Source: Entonaema liquescens
Taxonomy: Eukaryota; Ascomycota; Sordariomycetes; Xylariales; Xylariaceae
Reading direction: 5' to 3'
Assembly (NCBI GenBank): GCA_902805475.1
Contig: CADCSX010000009.1
Location: 992,001 to 1,056,000, forward strand
Length of the DNA stretch: 64,000 nt
The notes beneath the pieces are model-generated. The model saw nothing but the letters and a program-made list of their open reading frames with translations, did not search any database and was not told the origin of the DNA. This document shows positions 50,223 through 60,992 of this stretch, piece by piece (position 1 is the stretch's first letter; every line of letters starts with the position of its first letter). A program made the position numbers and the translations under genes.

Positions 50223-51115
50223 TCACCACTGGGGATCTTCCAGACGTCGGAACAAGGCAACGAATTTCTGTCCCTTATTCCTCTCAACCTTCTTCCCTTC
50301 CTCGGTCTCCGTCCTCATAACTCCTACGCATGGATCGGCTTCCTGCTCCTCTTCAGGTACTCGCTCGAACGAAGGGTGGGCTTCAAAGTGTTGTACCATC
50401 CACTCGTGAAGATTCTCCACATCTGTAATAGTGTATACAATTCCACCTGGCCTGAGAGCGTAGGCATACTCGGAGTTGAGGGTAGTAGACACGATTCGAG
50501 CTTTGTGTTTGCGCTGCTTGAAATGCGGATCTGGGAAGCAGATGAATAGCTTTGATAATTGGCCCTTTCGGAAGAAATTGGGTAAGAATTTCATCGTATT
50601 CGCTCGCAGGCACGCAATGTTCTGGTATGATTTCTGCTCGGGATCCTTTGCGCGGAGGGCTTTGATACGATCCTGGACAAATTCTGCTACTTGCGATCGG
50701 ATCTCCATTCCTACGAGTAGGGTATTTGGCATTACGGGTGATAAAGCCACGAGTAGACCTCCAAATCCGCACCCTATGTCTACAACTTCAACATCTTGCG
50801 TGAGATTCTTTGCGGTAGATATTTCTGCTTCGGTACTTCCAGCTATCGACGCTTTCGGAGTGAATGCTGGGAAGGATGTGGACCAATCCATGTCTTCGGG
50901 CTTGATCGGACTATAGAGATAGAGTGTAAGAATATATTACTAACCGGAAATCCATAGAAAAGGTTGACATACTATGCTAATCTATGGTCTGAGAAGGGAT
51001 TTGCATGCGCGCGCTGGCGATAGAACTTCTTCTTGGGCATACCCGTCGTGACATTTTGTTTGAGCGCGTGGCGGTATTCCTGCCGCTTTATCTTTTTATT
51101 CGGAGGACCAGGCAT
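50223..51115 (-). CDS. trm8: tRNA (guanine-N7)-methyltransferase Trm8
   Basis: Exon 1 is 51115-50973 and exon 2 is 50910-50223, joined in phase 2 across a 62-nt intron, giving 276 residues. It is the catalytic subunit of the Trm8-Trm82 complex (METTL1-WDR4 in animals), which makes m7G46 in tRNA. The SAM-binding loop DIGCGFGG is at residues 92-99. FICFPDPHFKQRKHKARI-type sequence (PDPHFK 174-179) is the family hallmark of the active site. The N terminus MPGPPNKKIKRQEYRQ is basic, as in other Trm8 proteins. An in-frame upstream ATG at 51133 would add six residues. The partner Trm82 is not in this window. Confidence 0.95.
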
Positions 51116-51733
51116 GGCGACGGTATTGATCATCTATAGGGGGTAATGCGACAATTCAAAATGGAAGTTGTATATGTGAATTCCAATCGCAAAGCAAATA
51201 TAAATGTTAACTAAAAAGAAATGTTGGCGGGTGTAACGTCAAAGCTGACAATGTGGGGTTCCAGCTGAGGAAACAGCTGGTGGGGTTGCGAGACATTCGA
51301 TTTCGATAAGAGATAAGCACTCCTTTTTCCCTCGTAACCTGCGCCTGGCGATCCGGTTGCTGGGGTAACCAACCCCCAAATCAAGTAAGAAAAGGGCGGC
51401 GAGACAGAACTTAAACAAAGGCTCCATGCATACAATGTTCAATCCCCGTCACAACGTCAGGTTCAACGTCGAAAGCTTATATTAAATCTTAGCCTCATCT
51501 CGGCGCTTATAGCTGTCGGATGAGGAAAGTTCAACTGGCTTGCCTGTTAAAGACTGGCATCATTGTTAAACGCGTTCTTATTCTGAACATTGCTTGCTTT
51601 ACACGCTTCACACGACACATGCACATGGCAACAACCAACGTTTTATCTACCCTAGCCACAGCATCTTTGCTTTGCTTATAAGCATTTGCTCCGTCGTCGA
51701 TTCAGGCGACGAGCATCATATTCATCAGGCATT
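51116..51733. other. Divergent promoter region
   Basis: Shared upstream region of trm8 (-) and the GBD/FH3 gene (+). No additional feature recognised. Confidence 0.5.
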
Positions 51734-54238
51734 ATGGCATCAATCAACGAATATCATGTTTCTGCAAATATTGGCCCCAGTGCTGGGCGACCACAACAAC
51801 ATCAGCGTTCCAAATCCAAAGGCAACATACTAAGAACTCTTATCCATAGACGAAATAATTCAGATGGCTCTCCACTACCACCTACCGATTTAATTCCCCC
51901 GAATTATGTTCCTGAATCCTCTTCATCCAGACAGGAGATTGGTGGATTTCCGAATTTCTCGCGTCCCGCCGCCCTCGGCGAGATCCAGCAGAATCAAATC
52001 AGCATTGTTCCTCGATCACCCCCAAACAGTACGGGCCACCAAGTGCTCCCTCGTCCCCAACCAAGAAGAGCTACAACACGGTGTCAGCAAAACCAATGTC
52101 CACAAAAGAAGCGGAGAAACTAGCCAAGCTAGCCAAGCAGAACGAAGGCAAACCTAAGAAAACAAAGTCCGCTACGAACCTCGTAGGCTTCCTAAGCCGC
52201 CCCAAGAGCACCAAGAACCTACAAGAAACAGCTACCGAAGATGAGATGCGTTTAAAGAAGAACAAGGAGAATCATCCACCTCAGACACCCCAGAGACCTC
52301 CAATCTACGCTCAATTCTCGAGCGGCGCGCTGGAGAAGCAGAATGACCAGGATTGCGCAAAGAATATCAACGGCCTAGATGTCCCTAGCTACACCTCCTC
52401 TAAGAGCGGCGGATCGAGCACCCGCGCCGGAAAAGAACGACCTAAATCGTATCACGCGCCTTACGTTCGTTCTCCCGACATGAGGAATAGCGGAAGCAGC
52501 GGCAAGACCTCGCCGTCTAAGATACAGCGTGGTCTCAGACTGTTTACCGGTGGTTCTGGATCACAGAGTAGGCCCACCTCGTCCGGTCTCGCGGAGCCCG
52601 TTCTCGACCCCAAGGACATCGACAAGCATCTCGAAGCCATGCTGGATCGACGAAATATCCCCGAGCATCAGAGGTACAAGATGCGGAACCTAGCAGATAC
52701 TATCAAGATGGAATTTATAAGACAGGACTGGGCCGAGAGCCGCGGCCTTCACGGCACTCGGCCAGAGAGCGTCGGCAGCGACTCGAGCATCAGCCTTGCG
52801 CAGGCGAATGAGAACCGCAAAGCGAAGAAGTCGCGCGGTCGAAGCTTTACCTTGTCGCGCGGCAAGAAGTCGGACACGTCATCTCCCAAGAAGCAGAAGG
52901 GCGAAGGTTCCATAGGACGGCACTTTCGCAGTCGGTCCACAGACAGCGTCGCCAGCGAGCGGCCTTGTTCCTCCGGGTCGGGCTCAGGCGGCGGCATCTT
53001 CTCCAAGGTAAAGTCGCAGCAGGGTCCCGTAGACTTTGTCGCCTACCTGCGTAAAGTCCAGAAGCCACAGGCGGTGGAAGTCGGTAAGCTACACAAGCTA
53101 CGTCTGCTGCTGCGGAATGAGACGGTGGCCTGGACAGAGGAGTTCATACGACAGGGCGGGATGCAGGAGATTGTAGCGCTGCTGCATCGTATCATGGAGG
53201 TTGAGTGGAGGTATGTTAAAAGCATAGGCTTTTTTTTCTTTGGTTAGACAATGATGATGCTAATTTAGAAACAGAGAGGAACACGAAGATGCTCTCCTTC
53301 ACGAGGTTCTCCTCTGCCTCAAGGCGCTGTGCACCACAGCCCTTGCGCTGCAGTACCTCCATTCGATTCAAGCAACTCTATTCCCCGCCCTGCTACACAT
53401 GCTCTTCGACCCAGAAAAGAAAGGACCCAGCGAATTCACCACTCGTAACATCATCACATCTGTGTTATTCACCTACATACAATCCGCCGCGCCTTCTGAC
53501 CGTCCTGTCCGCGCCAAGACGGTACTTGGCCACCTGCGCGACCCAGAGCCAAAGGAGGCCGAACGACCAATCGGCTTCGTACTTGACATGCACCGAGAAC
53601 GTCCTTACCGAGTATGGTGCAAGGAGGCCGTTGGTGTCACCAAGGAAGTATTCTGGATATTCCTGCATCACCTCAACGTGGTCTACTTGCCGCAGGAGAA
53701 GGAAGCCAAAGAAAGGAATGGCCCTTCCGGAATGGACAGCGTTACTTACATGCAGACACATTTCCCGCAGGAGAGACCACCGGTCCCTGCGGCCCCTTAT
53801 GTTGGCGGTGTAGAATGGGATGCCACAAACTATCTAGCTTCGCATCTCGACCTTATGAACGCCATCATTGCCTGTACCCCAACGGCAGAAGAGCGCAACG
53901 CCCTACGCGGCCTGTTTAACATCTCAGGTTGGGAGCGCTGCATGGGAGGCAGCTTGCGCCTCTGTAAGGAGAAGTTTTACCCGGGTGTGCATGATGGGCT
54001 ACGGACTTGGGCCGCGGCTGCGGCCGAAGACGGCTGGGACGTGCGAGGCGTAAGGTATGGACCGCCTGCCGAGTCCAGAAGCCCGCGCAAAAACCAGGCG
54101 GGAGGCGGTGGGAATAAAGGTAAGAAAAAGGAGGAGGCGCCGCCACGGATCGACATGCCAAAGTTCAATCTTGGCTCGGACGCTGCACGTAGCGCGGCTA
54201 CTCCCGCAGGACGGTCAAGCGAGAACTGGCTCTCCTAG
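51734..54238 (+). CDS. GBD/FH3 (formin-like) protein lacking FH2, one-base frameshift
   Basis: Exon 1 is 51734-53210 and exon 2 is 53275-54238, joined in phase 2 across a 64-nt intron, giving about 813 residues. The first 250 residues are Ser/Pro/Lys-rich and disordered. The GTPase-binding domain follows (DKHLEAMLDRRNIPEHQRYKM), then an armadillo-like FH3 region (FVAYLRKVQ, WTEEFIRQGGMQEIVALLHRI, CLKALCTTALALQYL). The protein ends in a Lys/Pro-rich tail with no FH1 or FH2. It would bind a Rho-type GTPase without nucleating actin; its partner is unknown. The frame breaks in the C5 run at 52019-52023. Upstream reading ends SPP; downstream reading gives KQYGPPSAPSSPTKK and then MSTKEAEKL. One extra C restores the protein. 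Confidence 0.85.
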
Positions 54239-57200
54239 CTCAAAAACCTGGTTGCAGTGCCAAAGGCCACAACAGCACCGACGATCCTTGGAGAAGAATA
54301 GAGAACGCTCGTGTTGAAAACGATAGTGCGAACAATACATTGCCTTGTTTGGGAGTCTTACACAGAGATGGATGGCGGTGTTCATGTTAATGTACTGTAT
54401 TTGGAGTTTCTTCATTGGGTCTCAGGGGTGTTTTATTCGCGGGTTTTCGTTGTCACGCCTCATGATATTGGGTTTCCATCTTTCCTCATCACTTGGTAAT
54501 GAAGTCCGGTTGGACACACGGCTATTCACACGCGGTACGCGGTAGATTGAATGATCATGACGCTTATGACTAAGGCACAGCTCAATGAATCAAATGACTT
54601 TGGAGAAGCCTTGTTGTCTGTGCCGTGTTTTATGCTAGTTGTCGCGACTCGTACGATCTCGTGCTCCCTTGCCGTTTACGTGGCTGACGCACCTGTTAGC
54701 TGCTGAGTAGGACCAGCGATCCAGGTAGCCGAATCGGGTGTTTAAGACCGTCTAAGGGACCACCTCTCAAACATAGGGGCGGTGAAGGTTTAGTATAGAC
54801 ACTCAAGCACGGTTGGGGATATGCCAGTCAACTGGAGATGCATAAGCCGCGTCGAGGACAGCCGAGACCGTGTGCCAATAGAAGCCAGACGATCCATACT
54901 CAGAATAATCATTTATTATCTAACGTCCCAAAACCCACCGTCCTGTAATGTATCACCCACGGTAAGGGCGAAGTAAGCGATAGCGGCACTCAAAATAGTT
55001 CGGAAAGCCAAGCTCAGCTAGTGTGTTAGTAATGGGAGCTTGAAACGAACTGTTCGGTTCAGGCTTGACCGCCATCGGCGGCGTATAAGACATACGCTTC
55101 GCTTCATCTAGTCTCAAAGTGGATATAGTAAGTTACTACTCTGAGCTGGGCGTAAACTATGCACAACCATGTCGCGTGCTTCATCTGCCGGAGGGCCCGA
55201 CCCACGGTCAGCTTCGTAACGCTGGCTAATTAATGCTAGAGGCCTAGAAAGTCGATCTGCGTCAGTTCGGGGTGTTCTACCAGGCTGCTACATCACATGG
55301 ATGCTCTCATGTTATGAAATGTGATATAATTCAGCCTGCAAGTATTAGCCGCCGTAGGGGCACAGCGATGTGATGGGGATGATGTCGTTTTCGCCTAGGC
55401 AACCCTAATACGCCGAAGAAGCGTTCTAGACTGGTGTGGTGTAATTGCAATCCTTTTTCCAGCCGAGGATCTTCAAGAAGCTCGTGCGTTCTGCTCCGAG
55501 TGTATCCGCCGACTGACGTGGTTTGAACCGTCGTCGACAGGCTTGACGATAGGCCAACATAAGTGAATGACACTTATGTATCCAAGAGAGGTTTGGTTCA
55601 GGAAGAGATTGTCCAGGCCACTGATCTGCAATGCATACTAACCCGAGCTGTAAGAATAGGTTCGACTTGACAGAATTTTCGCGACGACATTGCTCCGTGA
55701 AGGATTTCACCCCGGAATCGCGGAATCGAGACCAACAGTATCTAGATTTAATTAACGTAACGTAACTCTCCATAAGAACAGTCTCCCATCTATCTCTACC
55801 TTGTTCGGCCATAATTGAAAGCGTCTAATGCTAGCGAGACGTTGCGTCAAGTGGCCGCTATGAAATATGACATGTCGCTTTTTGATGCGGAGCCGCAGTT
55901 AAGGATGAGCCAATCAGACGGTATACTGACAGGCATATGGTAGATCCTGCAGAATGCCAGTGCAATAGAAAACGGCATTGCTCCAGTAAAATGGCACTGA
56001 AAGTATGCGAACCGGGGAATAGAATGCTCTCCGAAGATATCATGAGGGGCCTAATGCAGTCTGGCGACTCGACCGACCCACTAACAGACAAGGCCTCGTC
56101 CCCAGGTCCGCGAAGTGATAGCCTCTGCAGGAATATTCGGCTTGGGTCAGTCCACCAGCTCCAATAGGTTCGGAGAGATGGGCGTAAGTCGGGAGGCTGG
56201 CCATGGACGCGGGACTCGTAACCAATAAACACTTATGCGAGGAACCATGTGTGTCAACAGAAGAGTTTTAAGCTCGAGCAGGTAGTTAACCGGTTGGTCG
56301 GCAGAGTCCACGGAGAAGAAGGACCCTGGAAAATAAGTATGGGGAACCAATAGAAACAAAGGAACTGGAAACCAAGTAACAGTAGATAAAACTAGAAGAT
56401 CCTAGATCAACCTTAATGTCAATGTCATGATCCTGGGGTCGTTTCGTTGTTTCATTGTTTTTTTTTTCTTCAACGACTTTGGAGAGAGAATCCTTGAAGA
56501 TCATGATAAAGCACGAAGGGCCCGTGATGATGACGATCAGGTTCCAAGAGTTCCCAACTTCGTCATGCATTATTAAAGTTAGGTATGCATTGAGCCAACC
56601 CAAAGATGGATGACCGGTGTAGATGAGAGAGTTGAAATGAGGAGTATTATCTGTTTTAAGCCTCGGGTCTCGGGATGACGGTATTAGTCCAGGGGCCCTG
56701 CTTGCGATGTAACTTGCATAGATATTTCTTCACATATACTAGGTACGTGTATTGGTAGGTAGTAGGCTATTTTCATGGGTGTGGAAGAGCTAGTAAATAA
56801 GTATCGTGACAAGTTGTTAGACGTGTAAAATAGCTGGGGAAGGATCTTGAGCTGAATAATAAGTGCAAGTTACACATAAACCCTAAAATAGAGTATCCTG
56901 GGTTAGGTAGTTTACATGTAGTTCCCAACAAAGAGACAGTTACATTAGGTAATCAACTAACTCATACCAAGTCTAACTCGATCTTTCCCTGATAGGTTTG
57001 AAACTGGTTGCCTTCCCTCTATTGGAAATACTATTTTCTGCTAACACACTATAGTCTATTTTATGTAGAGATAGCGTAAGATACTACCTAGTTAGTAGGT
57101 TATGCAGTCTACTTCGATCTGATTGACTGATTGACTAGTTGACTGACTGACTGACTCTATTTTATGTATCCATCGTAAATAAGCGTATGCAAATCGCTAC

Positions 57201-57561
57201 CTACGTACATTATACCTAGACGATATAAATGCCTATAGGTTAAGTACCTATAGGTATAGCATTTTCAAAGCATGTGAAAGACCATGTTACCATACCAAAT
57301 AATTTTAACTTTTCGACTTACCCCTCTTACACAAACCTTGTGCTACCATAACTAATCAATCTTATCAAATGCTGGTACATACTTCTGCACCTGCAGTTAG
57401 CTGTCGATCTATGTACCCAAAGTTCGAGTCTACATCGTCACCACCTGCTAACTTTAGTTAGTCGATTCCATTCTTAGCTCCTTGCCTAAGGGTTTTTTCA
57501 ACCATGCCTTGGCGGTGGCTTGGCGCGCATATCCATGCCTATCCATCCCTGGTCTAGAGCC

Positions 57562-57577
57562 TTTTTTTTTTTTTTTT
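57562..57577. repeat. T16 homopolymer
   Basis: Sixteen consecutive T. Confidence 0.9.
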
Positions 57578-57973
57578 CTCGGCCTACTTTCGCCTGCCTT
57601 ACCTAGCCGTACCATACATCACGCATTCCTTACTACGTCTATTCCCTTCCGTCATCACGTTGCGCTTCTCTATCGTGAATCGAGAACAAGTCCCCTGGTC
57701 AATATACCATCGGGTTATTGAACAAATCTTGGGGTTTCAGGTTAACTTCGGCATTTCCACGGGAGACTGGACCCTTGGCCTTGGTCTAAGCGTCGCAAAG
57801 GTATTCCGTACTGGATATAGTAGGTCATCATCGAACGGGTAACCCGGTTTGCACCTTGCAGCTGAAGTCGAGGAATTATCCCTATTGTCCCCCATTGCTC
57901 CGCTGTTGATTCCAATATCAATCTCGCCGCCCACACTAAAAGACTACTACACTACCAAGCGCACTCCACATCT

Positions 57974-58022
57974 GCGAGACCTTGTAGTCCTTGCAGACCT
58001 TGCAGACCTTGCAGACCTTTTG
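57974..58022. repeat. 9-bp tandem repeat (CTTGCAGAC-type)
   Basis: About five copies of a nonamer, the middle ones perfect, located upstream of the WBP2-like gene and probably in its 5' leader. Confidence 0.85.
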
Positions 58023-58186
58023 CAGTGCCCTGTCAGGCGTGCGCTGTTCTGGTACCAGTTCCGGCAGGGCAAGTTCCAGCGGGCTACCGTGTTAGTTGGC
58101 CCACATTTACCAATATCAACATCTCCATCAAACTTCCTGCAAATCGTGCCGGTCCGAGACCAGCCAACCAGCCTGCCAGCCCAGCA

Positions 58187-58209
58187 AAAAAAAAAAAAAA
58201 AAAAAAAAA
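58187..58209. repeat. A23 homopolymer
   Basis: Twenty-three consecutive A, about 150 bp before the start codon at 58358. Confidence 0.9.
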
Positions 58210-58357
58210 GCCAGAGCCCACCGAGCCAGTTCCTGACACCAGAATCGTTGGAACCCTGTCCGTTTTTGTTGTGCCGACGAATCCCAGGAGTTCGGTTGGT
58301 ACCTACTAGGACTTGCGCGCAGGACCCGAAAGCTGACCACCTTCAAATTTGCCCAAA

Positions 58358-59419
58358 ATGTCAATAAAGTATGTATGAGCCTCTTCTTGCCTATGTAATA
58401 ATTGTAATTCCCGTCGACCTGAGCCCCAACTAGCCCTCAGCCCTCCCCTTCCCTGCTCCCCCAGTCCAAGACTTTTCCACGACTTTTAGGATGTGATATC
58501 CATCTATATTCTCCCTGAGAGCATTGCTCTTCCTTCCATGGACCAATTTACACTATCCGTCTCTCGTCTATCTCGTCGTCATTATGGATTACGGCCTTCA
58601 CGAACAACATGCGTCATACATCCTTAGCCAGAGTAGCCGGGGTGAGGAGGACACTAACTTAGATGCCAGCTGGGTTATGCTATCTCGGGCCGGAGAGATA
58701 GAGCCGCTGCCGCACGAGACTATTCTACATAGGACAAGAGGACGGATAGCTCTAAGCATAACCGCCCCGAATCAACCAACCGGCGTCCCTCCTCTCAATA
58801 TTAAGAGTGAGAGCGGAACCGCATACATAACGAATCAAAGAGTAAGTATTCACCCCATACGCTACGACATAGCGTTACACCTTAGATTAACCTCCGCTCT
58901 TAGTTGATCTACCTACCTTCTAAACCTACAGACCAGTTCAAGTCCTTTTCATCCAAAATACTGGGGTGTCTGGATAGCCGTATGTGCTCGTCGTGGATCG
59001 GTCCGTGGTACTGGGAGGCCAATGTGCGCCCAGTCGCCGACGGTAACATTCCGCCGGAGTTTCCGAGAGTCAATGTAAGATTGACGTTTAAGGATGGTGG
59101 CTCTAGCGAATTTGAGTCCAAATTCGTGGAACTCAAAGCGCGCCTGCACCACGCAGCACAAATTGCGGAAGAGTCGGGTCAGAGCAATTGGGCCCAAACT
59201 GTCCACGACGAGCAACTACCAGAATATAGCGGCCCTCAGGGTAGTAGTAACCCTAGTCAAGCGGCCGAGGTAGCTCGACGAGCGGATGAAGCAGCTCGGG
59301 AACAACAGGCCCATCAGCAAACCCCAGACGAGCCTCCACCAGACTACGATGAGGCTCAAGCACAGGCGGTCACCATGCGTTTTGACGAGCGTATGCGGGA
59401 AGAAGCGGAAAGGCAATGA
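58358..59419 (+). CDS. WBP2-like GRAM-domain protein with PPxY motif
   Basis: Three exons, 58358-58368, 58670-58841 and 58904-59419, give 232 residues. The first exon is only 11 nt and encodes MSI plus two bases of Asn. The join reads MSINWVML, the usual start of fungal WW-domain-binding protein 2 homologues. A GRAM/PH-like domain spans about 20-130 (GTAYITNQRLIYLPSK, FKSFS, WEANVRPV, NIPP). The tail has LPEY (166-169) and PPPDY (205-209), a WW-domain ligand expected to recruit a Nedd4/Rsp5-type ubiquitin ligase. The first intron is 301 nt, long for this genome. Its 3' part is open in frame with exon 2 from an ATG at 58582, so intron retention or a later promoter could give an alternative N terminus. 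Confidence 0.88.
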
Positions 59420-59552
59420 CAATACGCGTGGTATACGAGTTATCCCAGGACATTTATGAAGTCGATGAAATTGATTACTTAGAGGCCCCTGATAGAGGGT
59501 CAAATCATCTAAGTCGATATGATAAGAATGTGATACTCTCACCAATCCCGGC

Positions 59553-59732
59553 ATGGCTCTCGGTATATTAGTGTGGCTGCTCTACTTGTGGTTGCATACT
59601 AAATATCACTTTGAATTCCGTCTCGTTGGTGCATTCGTATATTGGGTTTCACAAAGCTACCTAGTCTTACGGAGAAACCTAAAGGAGGAGGGCTTGATAT
59701 CTACGTTCGCAGCGATTAAGGCAAAAAGATAA
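59553..59732 (+). CDS. Possible 59-residue one-TM protein
   Basis: A short intact frame MALGILVWLLYLWLH...AAIKAKR. Residues 1-15 are hydrophobic, a second hydrophobic patch lies near 28-40, and the end is basic. The composition looks protein-like, but there is no recognised family, and it lies about 130 bp after the WBP2-like stop, so it may simply be its 3' UTR. Confidence 0.3.
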   Translation: MALGILVWLLYLWLHTKYHFEFRLVGAFVYWVSQSYLVLRRNLKEEGLISTFAAIKAKR

Positions 59733-60092
59733 CGCCTCGGCGTTTTTAGTACACCAAAGAGTGCGGCTGTAGCTTATGCGCGAAATTTTATACCCGAAGA
59801 GGTTTTATAACTGGTGGTCTCTACATAAAGTAGCCCCTAAATCACAATGGTTGGTGTTTTTTTAAGACACAAAGCAACAACCCTACACATACCAAGTCAT
59901 GTAGTTATTTCGTGCATATCAAGATACACTGCAGATCATATAACAGAATACAATTTGAACATGAAGTGCCTTAAGTGAATAGTAGAATGTGAATATTTCT
60001 ATAACCCATATTGTTGCTTCGCACGGTCATTTCTTATCTCATATCAATGGGTACGTACTTCCGGTATTGAAGCGCCGACAGATCGGTCGAGT

Positions 60093-60125
60093 ATCACGTG
60101 ATATTAGCTTTGGGCCGTAGCCAAT
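60093..60125. promoter_or_regulatory. Cbf1-type palindrome and CCAAT box upstream of QCR6
   Basis: The palindrome ATCACGTGAT is at 60093-60102 and CCAAT at 60121-60125, 165 and 137 bases before the QCR6 start. In ascomycetes a CCAAT box bound by the HAP complex and an RTCACGTG site are known in promoters of respiratory genes. Function here is inferred from sequence and position. Confidence 0.5.
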
Positions 60126-60257
60126 CAAAATGCCTCAATTGGCGATGCTCTATTTTTCTCGGTTGTCAACGTTCCTTGGAGACTGCATTTCATCATCAAC
60201 CCACGTTCATCCCCGAAAATAAGGCATTGTAACCGCCCGACTACCATTCCGAGCACA

Positions 60258-60992
60258 ATGGGTATCTGGGACACTATCACCGACCTCGTCGAGGCGACCA
60301 AGCCATGGACCACCGCCGAAGCCGAAGCTCCAGCTGAGGTATGATTATTCCCCGTTGACAACGCTCCAAACCAGGATTCTGCCGGCTTCCATGAGCGTTT
60401 AGGACTTACATCTTTGCGATATCGGGTTCTCCCGTATATATTTGCCCATAACAGAGAGTGACTAACAATTCCATAGGAACCCCAAGAGGAGGAGCAACCC
60501 GAAGAAGAGGAGGAGGAAGAGGAAGAAGACGATGATGAACCCAAGGACCCAAAGGAGCAACTCGAGGAAGGTTCGTCGCACCTACATATCACCAACTCAT
60601 ATATTTGCACCCAAGGCGACTGTAATGTGCAAACATTATTACCCAAAACATTTAAAGCCACACGATATAGTTAGATGTTTGCTAACGGCTATCTACACAG
60701 AATGCAAGAACTCTAAGCAGTGCGCACCAGCTAAACACCACTTTGACGAATGTGTCGAGCGTGTAACAAATTCTTCGGATGATGGAGAGGCCAGTGAGGA
60801 CTGCGTTGAAGAATGTAAGGATTTCCTTAGAACCAGCTCCAGGTTGTCGTGGCTTTAAGAAGAATATGCTTTGGGCAACCCATTACTTCATACGCAGATG
60901 ACAAACTGACATGTCTCTCTAATCTAGTCTTCCACCTCGCACACTGCGCTAGCCAATGCGCAGCTCCCAAGCTCTGGTCTATTCTCAAATAA
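60258..60992 (+). CDS. qcr6: Complex III hinge subunit QCR6
   Basis: Four exons, 60258-60338, 60477-60570, 60701-60814 and 60928-60992, give 117 residues in clean phase. This is the acidic hinge protein of the cytochrome bc1 complex. It lies on the intermembrane-space side and helps cytochrome c1 meet cytochrome c. Residues about 28-55 are almost all Glu/Asp. The mature domain CKNSKQCAPAKHHFDECVERV...DCVEEFFHLAHCASQCAAPKLWSILK has the conserved Cys pairs that form disulfides. It begins MGIWDTITDLVEATKPW, as in other moulds. Confidence 0.95.

Larger units (their letters stand above)
54239..58357. other. Intergenic 4.1 kb
   Basis: No supported gene. Minus-strand frames at 55426-55812 and 55858-56232 are open but unrecognised. 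(GACT)n is at about 57121-57157 and T16 at 57562-57577. A 9-bp tandem repeat and an A23 run precede the WBP2-like start and probably lie in its leader. Confidence 0.5.

Noticed and set aside
55331..56603. Minus-strand open frames between the FH3 and WBP2-like genes
   Set aside because: Unrecognised, different frames, no convincing introns; could be chance or old decay.
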